Assembly: GCA_964588175.1 (NCBI GenBank)
Contig: CAZPNW010000060.1
Span: 1-6,500, forward strand
DNA length: 6,500 bases
Reading direction: 5' to 3'
Source of the DNA: JBAZTA01 sp964588175
GTDB lineage: Bacteria > Omnitrophota > Gorgyraeia > Gygaellales > Profunditerraquicolaceae
Shown: one piece after another, positions 1-5,074 of the stretch
Numbering within the stretch: the stretch's first letter is position 1
Layout of the letters: each line of letters opens with the position of its first letter
The notes under the pieces: model-generated
Seen by the model: the letters and a program-made list of their open reading frames with translations, nothing else
Database searches by the model: none
Told to the model about the DNA's origin: nothing
Made by a program: the position numbers and the translations under genes

Positions 1-268
1 AAAAATATACCGCGGGGCTCTTATCCTGGATGAGGATCTTGTTTTTCAGCCAATCCCTGAAATGAGCGCCGGCGACCTGATATTTATCTTTATCAGAGTC
101 ATCTTTCGCAAGCAGGACATGGATCAGATTATGCTCGTCGAGATCATGGTAATACTGCTGTTTAACAGGGGAAATAATATCGTAGGGCGGGCATACTACT
201 TTGGAGAGGTCTCGGATCTTTTCCTGATTATAGATCAACGCTTTAAATGCTTTTATCTTGGTTAACAT
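1..268 (-). CDS. DUF1015 family protein, N-terminal part (runs off the window)
   Basis: An open frame starts at ATG 268 and stays open for 89 codons to the window edge, so only the N-terminus is seen. It begins MLTKIKAFKALIYNQEKI and continues DLSKVVCPPYDIISPVKQQ, followed by a stretch ending in HFRDWLKNKILIQDKSPAVY. The SK-V-PPYD-IS block near residues 22-32 and the later 'W...L..D..PA.Y' pattern are typical of DUF1015 (PF06245), whose full-length members are about 400 residues. The biochemical role of the family is not firmly established, so I assign none. The gene starts 8 bp after the VanZ-like stop, which suggests the same transcript. The ribosome binding site is weak (AAGAA-like). Family assignment is from memory of the motif, and the C-terminal two thirds are not visible. 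Confidence 0.8.
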   Translation of the reverse strand, partial: MLTKIKAFKALIYNQEKIRDLSKVVCPPYDIISPVKQQYYHDLDEHNLIHVLLAKDDSDKDKYQVAGAHFRDWLKNKILIQDKSPAVYF

Positions 269-276
269 AGTTTTAT

Positions 277-720
277 TTATTCTTGACCGGACGCATCAGG
301 CTGCGCCTGAGGCTGCGCACGAGGCGCAGTCTTTTTCTCAGAAATATACCTGTACATAAGGCTGGCGATCAAAACACCGAAGGAGTCGCTCAAAAGGTCA
401 AGCGCAGAGCAATACCGGTTCGGCACAAACATCTGATGGAATTCATCGCTCGCCGCGTAAACTATGGCGATAACGCCTACATATAAGAAACGCTTTTTAA
501 AAGAAAACATCGGGAAATACTGTTTCAGCGCCCGGTTGATCAATAACGCGAAAATAAAATACTCCAGGGCATGCGCTAAAAAATCCTGGTTCGGGAATAA
601 TGACGGTATATCTTCCCCGGGGGTAGCTGAAACATGAAAAATGAGTATAGCATAAATTATTACCGGTATCCAGTATTTAATGAACCGAGCGACCGGATGA
701 GGATCAGTGGCTACAGCCAT
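277..720 (-). CDS. VanZ-like integral membrane protein
   Basis: A 147-residue protein from ATG 720 to TAA 277-279. Hydrophobic segments lie at about residues 14-31, 47-64, 78-91 and 108-125, so four membrane spans are likely. The VanZ-like (PF04892) signature is clear: SATPGED after span 1, D-F-L-A-H-A-L-E-Y around 46-53, and ASDEFHQMFVPNRYCSALDLL around 90-110, matching the family pattern DE.HQ..VP.R..S..D. VanZ itself confers low-level teicoplanin resistance by an unclear mechanism; most chromosomal relatives are uncharacterised, so resistance is not inferred here. The tail after residue 130 is rich in Ala, Gln and Pro and probably cytoplasmic. I chose 720 because AAAGGA sits 4 nt upstream (725-730) and the overlap with fmdB is only 17 bp. 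Frame-compatible starts at 738 and 795 would overlap fmdB further. Confidence 0.85.
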   Translation of the reverse strand: MAVATDPHPVARFIKYWIPVIIYAILIFHVSATPGEDIPSLFPNQDFLAHALEYFIFALLINRALKQYFPMFSFKKRFLYVGVIAIVYAASDEFHQMFVPNRYCSALDLLSDSFGVLIASLMYRYISEKKTAPRAQPQAQPDASGQE

Positions 721-952
721 TGCATCCTTTTGAAGCATTGGGACAACTCGCTGGAGCGCTGCTTGATTTTGTGGGTTTACGGTAATCAGTGGCATAAAAA
801 CCGCTGCCTTTAAAGATTATTCCCCCGCCGCTGCTGATAAGCCTTTTAACTTTCTTACCGCATTTGGGGCATTTCTTTAATGCTTCATCGTTCATGGATT
901 GAGACAGTTCGAACTTCCCGCACTGGCTGCATTCATATTCATATGTCGGCAT
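704..952 (-). CDS. FmdB-type small zinc-ribbon protein
   Basis: An 82-residue protein beginning MPTYEYECSQCG, with CxxC pairs at residues 8/11 and 28/31 that should bind one zinc ion. The following SSGGGIIFKGSGFYATDYRK block (41-59) is the hallmark of the FmdB / CxxC_CxxC_SSSS regulatory-protein family (PF09723, TIGR02605). The family was named from a putative regulator of formamidase genes in Methylophilus, but most members have no proven function and are often found beside housekeeping or chaperone genes. The tail adds C70, C77, C80 and a final His82, a possible second metal-binding cluster that is common as Cys-rich tails in this family. GAGGAAG at 957-963 gives a good ribosome binding site 4 nt before ATG 952. 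The 3' end overlaps the start of the VanZ-like gene by 17 bp, suggesting translational coupling. Confidence 0.9.
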   Translation of the reverse strand: MPTYEYECSQCGKFELSQSMNDEALKKCPKCGKKVKRLISSGGGIIFKGSGFYATDYRKPTKSSSAPASCPNASKGCNGCSH

Positions 953-973
953 AACGCTTCCTCACTTTTGACT

Positions 974-1010
974 TGAATGAAACATGCCTCTGGCGTTTAT
1001 GTTTCATTCA
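974..1010. repeat. Perfect 12-bp inverted repeat between dnaJ and fmdB
   Basis: TGAATGAAACAT at 974-985 is the exact reverse complement of 999-1010, with a 13-nt loop. Within the loop the minus-strand RNA can add GCC-AGA-GGC (994-986), lengthening the hairpin. No U-tract follows on the minus strand (the next bases read AGTCAAAAG), so it does not look like an ordinary intrinsic terminator. It may be an mRNA-stabilising, processing or attenuating structure, or a dispersed repeat. Confidence 0.75.
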
Positions 1011-1031
1011 CCCCGAGCTATGTCGAGGGGT
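1010..1031. repeat. Short palindrome ACCCC...GGGGT after dnaJ
   Basis: ACCCC at 1010-1014 pairs with GGGGT at 1027-1031, and GA/TC pairs inside across a 2-nt bulge (ACCCCGAGC...GTCGAGGGGT). It begins 6 bp after the dnaJ stop and abuts the neighbouring 12-bp inverted repeat at base 1010. The shape resembles short dispersed CCCCGA-TCGAGGGG palindromes seen in many environmental genomes; that resemblance is from memory and the copy number here is unknown. Confidence 0.5.
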
Positions 1032-1037
1032 AACTTT

Positions 1038-2198
1038 TTATTTAAAAGCTTTCTTTATCTTCTCCGTAAAACTTTCTTTACCCAGATTTTCACCGGATAG
1101 CCGGGAGAATTCTTCGATCAATTTCCGCTGTTCTGAAGAAATATTGACCGGGATCTGCACAGTAACCTTTACTAATTCGTCTCCCACCCCTCTGCCATGT
1201 ACATCAGGCACGCCTTTTTCTTTCAAGCGGAATACCCTGCCGCTCTGAGTACCGGGAGGTATTTTCATCATGACTTTACCGTTCAAGGTCGGTATTTCTA
1301 CTTCAGCTCCCAGGATCGCCTTAGTGATACTTACGGTAACTTCAGTCAAAATATCATTATTGTGCCGCTCAAAAACAGGATGCTGCCTGACTTCAATAAC
1401 AACATAGAGGTCTCCTCTTCCGGCAGTACCCGCTTCTCCTTCTCCCCGTACCCGTAAATGCGACCCGGTATCTACACCGGCGGGGATCGTTACCTTTATA
1501 TTACGCGTGACCTTAACGCGTCCTTCTCCGGAACAATCCGAACAGGGCGTTTGAACAAGTGAGCCTTCCCCATGGCAGCGGCTACAGGTTTGGGCCATTT
1601 GGAAAAACCCGTTGGAAACGACCATACGGCCGGAACCTTTACATTGTGTACAGGTCACTTTCTTGGAGCCGGGCTTAGCCCCGCTTCCGGAACAGGTAGA
1701 ACATACTTCATACCGCGGCACCGTCATGGTCTTTTCAACCCCTTCGGCAACTTCTTCCAGGGTCAGGTCAATGGCGATCTCCAGGTCTCTTCCCTTGCGG
1801 CCGCGAACTCCCCGCTGCCTGCCGCCCCGGGAGCCGAAAACATCAAACCCCATATCTCCGAATATCTCGTCAAACAAGCCTCCGCCAAACCCGTAATCTC
1901 CCATATCCTTAAAAATGCTTCCGAAATCAGCGCCTTTAAAGATATCTTCATACGCGTACTTTTGGTCAATTCCTGAATGGCCGTATTGGTCATAGAGCGC
2001 TCGTTTTTGAGAATCAGACAAAACAGCATACGCCTCAGAGATCTCTTTAAACTTCTCTTCAGCTTCTTTTTTTTGCTCATGAGAAACACGGTCCGGATGA
2101 AAGCGAAGCGCCAGCTCTCGATAGGCTTTCTTGATCTCATCAAGGGTAGCGCTTTTTTTGACCCCCAGTATTTCATAGTAATCGCGTTTTGTAGACAC
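1038..2198 (-). CDS. dnaJ: Chaperone DnaJ (Hsp40)
   Basis: Cytosolic type I J-protein that delivers unfolded clients to DnaK and stimulates its ATPase. From GTG 2198 it has 386 residues, near the usual 370-390. Order: J domain (about 4-73, KRDYYEILGV, with HPD at 34-36), Gly/Phe-rich linker with Asp-rich stretches (about 90-125), four CxxCxGxG zinc motifs starting at about 166, 183, 205 and 219 (CSTCSGSG, CTQCKGSG, CSRCHGEG, CSDCSGEG), then the two C-terminal substrate-binding beta domains. All key residues are intact. GTG 2198 gives MSTKRDYYEILGV, the usual DnaJ N-terminus; a TTG at 2219 would add seven residues encoded within the intergenic inverted repeat. Neither start has a clear Shine-Dalgarno (only CCAGAG about 12 nt before GTG). 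It lies 95 bp downstream of dnaK, presumably in the same operon. Confidence 0.97.
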   Translation of the reverse strand: MSTKRDYYEILGVKKSATLDEIKKAYRELALRFHPDRVSHEQKKEAEEKFKEISEAYAVLSDSQKRALYDQYGHSGIDQKYAYEDIFKGADFGSIFKDMGDYGFGGGLFDEIFGDMGFDVFGSRGGRQRGVRGRKGRDLEIAIDLTLEEVAEGVEKTMTVPRYEVCSTCSGSGAKPGSKKVTCTQCKGSGRMVVSNGFFQMAQTCSRCHGEGSLVQTPCSDCSGEGRVKVTRNIKVTIPAGVDTGSHLRVRGEGEAGTAGRGDLYVVIEVRQHPVFERHNNDILTEVTVSITKAILGAEVEIPTLNGKVMMKIPPGTQSGRVFRLKEKGVPDVHGRGVGDELVKVTVQIPVNISSEQRKLIEEFSRLSGENLGKESFTEKIKKAFK

Positions 2199-2212
2199 AG
2201 TAAATTGACTCT

Positions 2213-2279
2213 GGGTCAATAGTCCATGGTCAATAGCCTAAAGCTCTGCAATAAACTATCGACTATGGACCATCGACCC
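2213..2279. repeat. 24-bp-arm imperfect inverted repeat between dnaK and dnaJ
   Basis: Arms at 2213-2236 and 2256-2279 pair at 20 of 24 positions around a 19-nt loop. All four differences are transitions: three become G-U wobble pairs in minus-strand RNA and one is a C-A mismatch, so the hairpin is more stable in the transcribed orientation. The left arm contains GGTCAATAG twice, separated by TCCAT. A smaller palindrome, ATTGAC (2204-2209) with GTCAAT (2215-2220), overlaps the left arm and could form instead. The element fills most of the dnaK-dnaJ gap. It is not followed by a U-tract and is probably a dispersed repeat or an RNA structure acting on dnaJ expression. Confidence 0.8.
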
Positions 2280-2293
2280 GTTGTCCTCCAAAA

Positions 2294-4183
2294 TTATTTC
2301 TTATCGTCCTCTTCTTTAAAATCAGCGTCGATTATATCCTCTTCCTTCTTTTTCGGCTCTTCCTCTGAAGGGGCCGCTTGAGGATTAGCTTTTCCTGCCT
2401 GTTCCTGCTGCTGAGACTGCTGCTGTTTCGCGGCAGCCTGTTTATATATTTCTTCGGCCAATTTATGAGCGGATTTCGTCAGGTCCTCCATAGATTTCTT
2501 GATCCTCTCAACATGCTTGTCTTTAATGGCCGTTCTCAGATCATTGAGCTTTGCTTCAATATCAACGCGTTCAGCCTGGCTTACCTTATCGCCATATTCT
2601 TTAAGGGATTTTTCCGTGGAATAAACCATGGTATCCGCCTGGTTGATGATCTCGATCTCTTCTTTTTTCTTGGTATCTTCCGCGGCGAATTTTTCAGCGT
2701 CTTTGACCATCTTATCGATCTCTTCCTTCGAAAGCTTCTTCGGCGCGGTTATCCGTATCGACTGTTCTTTCCCGGTGCCCAGGTCTTTTGCCGAAACATG
2801 GACGATACCGTTGGCGTCAATATCAAAACCGACTTCGATCTGAGGGATCCCGCGCTGCGCGGCAGGAATTCCTACCAGGTCAAAGCTCCCCAATTCCACG
2901 TTATCACTGGCCATCTGCCGTTCACCTTGCAAAACCTTGATAGTAACTGCGGTCTGGTTATCAGCGGCCGTTGAGAAAACCTGGCTTTTCTTGGTCGGGA
3001 TGGTCGTATTTCTTTCAATAAGCTTTGTGTTGACCCCCCCTAAAGTCTCAATGCCTAACGACAACGGCGTGACATCAAGTAAAAGCACATCTTTCATATC
3101 GCCCTTAATGATCGCCGCCTGAATAGCAGCTCCTAAGGCGACGCATTCCATGGGATCGACACCGCGTTCGATCTTTTTACCGACATATTCTTCCACAAAC
3201 TTCTGGACGACCGGCATTCTGGTAGGGCCTCCGACCATGATGATCCTGTCGATATCGCGGGCAGTAAGCTTGGCGTCTTTAAGGGCTTCTTCCATTGGCT
3301 TACGGCAGCGGTCAATAATAGGGGAAACAAGCTCCTCCAGCTTCGCGCGGGTAATAGACATGGTCAAGTGTTTCGGTCCGGTAGCATCCGCGGTGATGAA
3401 CGGCAAATTAAGATCAGTTGTCACCGTAGAAGACAATTCGATCTTTGCCTTCTCGGCTGCTTCACGAACCCGCTGCACAGCCATTTTATCGTTGCGCAGA
3501 TCGATACCTGTTTCTTTTTTGAACTGGCCGGTGATATATTCGATCATGGTATTATCCATATCGGTACCGCCTAATTGGGTATCGCCATGCGTAGTCTTTA
3601 CCTCAAAGACTCCCTGCGCCATTTCCATGACCGTAACATCCAAGGTCCCGCCGCCAAGATCAAAGACCATGATCTTCTGCTCTTTCTGTGATTTCTCCAA
3701 ACCATAGGCCAAACAAGCAGCGGTCGGCTCGTTAATGATACGCAAAACTTTTAAACCGGCGATTTCTCCGGCATCCTTTGTCGCGGTCCGCTGGTTATCG
3801 TCAAAATAAGCGGGGCAGGTAATAACGACCTCTTCTACTTTATCTCCCAGATAATTCTCCGCGTCCTGTTTGATCTTCTGCAAAATGAAAGCGGAGATCT
3901 GCTGGGGTGTATACTCTTTCCCGAAAACCTTGAATTTATAATCACTGCCCATTTTGCGTTTGGCGGCCTGAATGGTGCCTTCGGCATTGATTGCCGCCTG
4001 GCGCCGCGCCGGCTCACCGACTAAACGCTGGTTATCCTTGGTAAAAGCGACATATGAAGGAAACGCCTTGCCGGAAGCCACACCCGCTCCTTCAGCAGAC
4101 GGTATAATGACCGGCCTGCCGCCTTCCATGACAGCCGCGGCTGAATTTGAAGTTCCTAAGTCTATTCCTATTACTTTAGCCAT
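2294..4183 (-). CDS. dnaK: Chaperone DnaK (Hsp70)
   Basis: ATP-driven cytosolic Hsp70, partner of DnaJ and GrpE. It has 629 residues and is full length. The nucleotide-binding domain (about 1-363) shows phosphate-1 IDLGTSNS (7-14), the catalytic-lysine region KRKMG (75-79), INEPTAA (150-156), phosphate-2 DLGGGTLDV (175-183) and the adenosine loop MVGGPTRMP (316-324). The interdomain linker DVLLLDVTPLSLGIE spans 365-379. The substrate-binding beta domain follows, then a helical lid and a Gln-rich and acidic tail ending DADFKEEDDKK. Compared with E. coli DnaK it lacks the roughly 24-residue insert after KRxxG, as in Gram-positive and archaeal proteins, and has about five extra residues between AEG (30-32) and PS (42-43). 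Position 181 is Leu where Phe is usual. A strong AAGGAGG lies 6 nt before ATG 4183. It is 252 bp from grpE, a gap full of palindromes. Confidence 0.99.
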   Translation of the reverse strand: MAKVIGIDLGTSNSAAAVMEGGRPVIIPSAEGAGVASGKAFPSYVAFTKDNQRLVGEPARRQAAINAEGTIQAAKRKMGSDYKFKVFGKEYTPQQISAFILQKIKQDAENYLGDKVEEVVITCPAYFDDNQRTATKDAGEIAGLKVLRIINEPTAACLAYGLEKSQKEQKIMVFDLGGGTLDVTVMEMAQGVFEVKTTHGDTQLGGTDMDNTMIEYITGQFKKETGIDLRNDKMAVQRVREAAEKAKIELSSTVTTDLNLPFITADATGPKHLTMSITRAKLEELVSPIIDRCRKPMEEALKDAKLTARDIDRIIMVGGPTRMPVVQKFVEEYVGKKIERGVDPMECVALGAAIQAAIIKGDMKDVLLLDVTPLSLGIETLGGVNTKLIERNTTIPTKKSQVFSTAADNQTAVTIKVLQGERQMASDNVELGSFDLVGIPAAQRGIPQIEVGFDIDANGIVHVSAKDLGTGKEQSIRITAPKKLSKEEIDKMVKDAEKFAAEDTKKKEEIEIINQADTMVYSTEKSLKEYGDKVSQAERVDIEAKLNDLRTAIKDKHVERIKKSMEDLTKSAHKLAEEIYKQAAAKQQQSQQQEQAGKANPQAAPSEEEPKKKEEDIIDADFKEEDDKK

Positions 4184-4189
4184 GACACA

Positions 4190-4196
4190 CCTCCTT
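4190..4196 (-). promoter_or_regulatory. Ribosome binding site of dnaK
   Basis: AAGGAGG on the minus strand, 6 nt before ATG 4183, is a near-perfect Shine-Dalgarno. It is much stronger than those of dnaJ or grpE, consistent with DnaK being the most abundant product of the operon. It confirms the MAKVIGIDLGT start. Confidence 0.9.
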
Positions 4197-4201
4197 GAGC
4201 T

Positions 4202-4320
4202 CCTACTTCTTTTTTATTTAGCTAAACCCCACCGAGTGTGCACATAAAATTTCCGCAGGAAATTTTATGCACGTTTACGAGGTGCGGGTATTATTTTCAC
4301 CTACTGCTTTTTTATCTAGC
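4202..4320. repeat. 21-bp direct repeat pair in the grpE-dnaK gap
   Basis: 4202-4222 (CCTACTTCTTTTTTATTTAG then C) matches 4300-4320 at 19 of 21 positions. Each copy lies beside one 67-bp palindromic element (4224-4290 and 4369-4435), so the gap looks like a diverged tandem duplication of a larger unit. In the second unit 47 extra bases separate the 21-mer from the palindrome. Confidence 0.75.
4224..4290. repeat. 67-bp palindromic element, copy 1
   Basis: The core is a perfect 11-bp inverted repeat, ATAAAATTTCC (4244-4254) with GGAAATTTTAT (4258-4268), around a 3-nt GCA loop. It extends outward through GTGC/GCAC (4238-4241, 4269-4272) across a 2-nt bulge. An outer CACC/GGTG stem (4230-4233, 4281-4284) continues as CC/GG past one mismatch. 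It aligns without gaps to 4369-4435, with compensatory base-pair changes. No run of U follows on the minus strand, so a terminator is unlikely. Confidence 0.85.
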
Positions 4321-4325
4321 GTCAC

Positions 4326-4369
4326 CCGGCGCAGATCTGTATTGCGCCGGTATGCGGCTTTCTGCCGCA
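4326..4369. repeat. Two consecutive GC-rich hairpins in the grpE-dnaK gap
   Basis: CCGGCGCA at 4326-4333 pairs perfectly with TGCGCCGG at 4343-4350 around a 9-nt loop. Two bases later TGCGGC at 4353-4358 pairs perfectly with GCCGCA at 4364-4369 around a 5-nt loop. These lie in the 47-bp segment that separates the second 21-mer from the second palindromic element and has no counterpart in the first unit. No U-tract follows either stem on the minus strand. Confidence 0.75.
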
Positions 4370-4435
4370 AACTCCACCGAGTATGCGCAGAAAATCCTCG
4401 AAGAGAATTTTGCGCATGTTTACGAGGTGGAGTAA
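4369..4435. repeat. 67-bp palindromic element, copy 2
   Basis: It has the same architecture as 4224-4290. The outer stem ACTCCACC (4371-4378) pairs perfectly with GGTGGAGT (4426-4433). The inner stem is ATGCGC (4383-4388) with GCGCAT (4412-4417), a 2-nt bulge, AAAAT/ATTTT, one mismatch and CTC/GAG closing a GAA loop. It ends on the base next to the grpE stop codon, so the 3' end of grpE mRNA runs directly into this hairpin. Confidence 0.85.
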
Positions 4436-5074
4436 TTATCCCTTTTCTTTCTCTTCCTCTTTTTCTTCCTTCTCCTCTTTTTCTTCCGTCTTCTGCTTAC
4501 TGACCTTTACTTTAGCCGTTCGAATGACCCGTTCGAACAAATAATACCCTTTTTGCAGTTCTTCCACGACCGTATGTTCCGGCATATTTTTATCTTCAAC
4601 CTGCATCAAAGCTTCATGGCAATTCGGATCAAAGGCCTTGCCTAACGCGTCCATTGGCTTAATGCCGTGTTTTTTCAGCAACTCATATAAATGCGCCAAA
4701 ACCATCTCAATGCCTTTTAAGAACGCGGGCATATCCTGGTGTTTTGATTCTGCCAGGTCTACCGCCCGTTCCAGGTCATCAAGAGTATTTAATAATTCCG
4801 CGATAATACCCTCATTGGCGAATTTAATGAACTCCTGTTTTTCCCGTTCCAGGCGCTTACGGACATTATCAAAATCCGCCTGCACCCTGACCATCTTCTC
4901 CCAGGCCTCCTGTCCTTTGGCAGCATCCTCTTTGAGTAAGGTATACTCTGCTTCCGGGATAGTGACGGCCTTTTCTTTTCCGGCTTCATGCCCTTCTTTT
5001 GGTTTTTCAGAAGCCTTATCGGTTTCTTTATGATTATGCTTATTATTTTCCATATCTTTCTTTTTAAAAATCAT
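4436..5074 (-). CDS. grpE: Nucleotide exchange factor GrpE
   Basis: Cytosolic dimeric co-chaperone that releases ADP from DnaK. 212 residues from ATG 5074; family members are usually 180-220. The N-terminal 35 residues are charged and disordered. A long helix for dimer coiled coil follows (about 40-110, KMVRVQADFDNVRKRLEREK around 60-79). The C-terminal beta domain carries the GrpE signature FDPNCHEAL...MPEHTVVEELQKGY and LFERVIRTAKVKVSK (148-193). It ends in an unusual Glu/Lys tail of about 17 residues (EEK repeats), encoded by a purine-rich low-complexity run. The 5074 start overlaps the hrcA 3' end by 11 bp and has no Shine-Dalgarno. The in-frame ATG at 5053 (MENNKHN) is preceded by AAAGAAAG and would leave a 10-bp gap, so it is a real alternative. 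Translational coupling to hrcA is likely either way. Confidence 0.97.
   Translation of the reverse strand: MIFKKKDMENNKHNHKETDKASEKPKEGHEAGKEKAVTIPEAEYTLLKEDAAKGQEAWEKMVRVQADFDNVRKRLEREKQEFIKFANEGIIAELLNTLDDLERAVDLAESKHQDMPAFLKGIEMVLAHLYELLKKHGIKPMDALGKAFDPNCHEALMQVEDKNMPEHTVVEELQKGYYLFERVIRTAKVKVSKQKTEEKEEKEEKEEEKEKG

Noticed and set aside
62..265. Plus-strand 67-codon open frame near the window start
   Set aside because: It lies opposite the DUF1015 N-terminus, whose minus-strand frame carries clear family motifs.
721..795. Upstream ATG at 795 for the VanZ-like protein
   Set aside because: It would overlap fmdB by 92 bp, and the extra residues are hydrophilic with no family match; ATG 720 has its own AAAGGA.
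974..1010. Intrinsic terminator after dnaJ
   Set aside because: The stem is perfect but AT-rich, and no U-tract follows on the minus strand.
2199..2219. TTG start that would lengthen DnaJ by seven residues
   Set aside because: The added codons lie in the intergenic palindrome, and GTG 2198 gives the standard MSTKRDYYEILGV N-terminus.
2378..3707. Long plus-strand open frames inside dnaK
   Set aside because: They are antisense shadows of a fully conserved DnaK and show no recognisable family features.
4217..4226. TTTAGCTAAA as a second CIRCE before dnaK
   Set aside because: It is a 10-bp palindrome without the GCACTC/GAGTGC parts and the 9-bp spacer of CIRCE.
4184..4435. Separate promoter for dnaK
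   Set aside because: I found no convincing -35/-10 pair on the minus strand among the hairpins; readthrough from the hrcA promoter is simpler.
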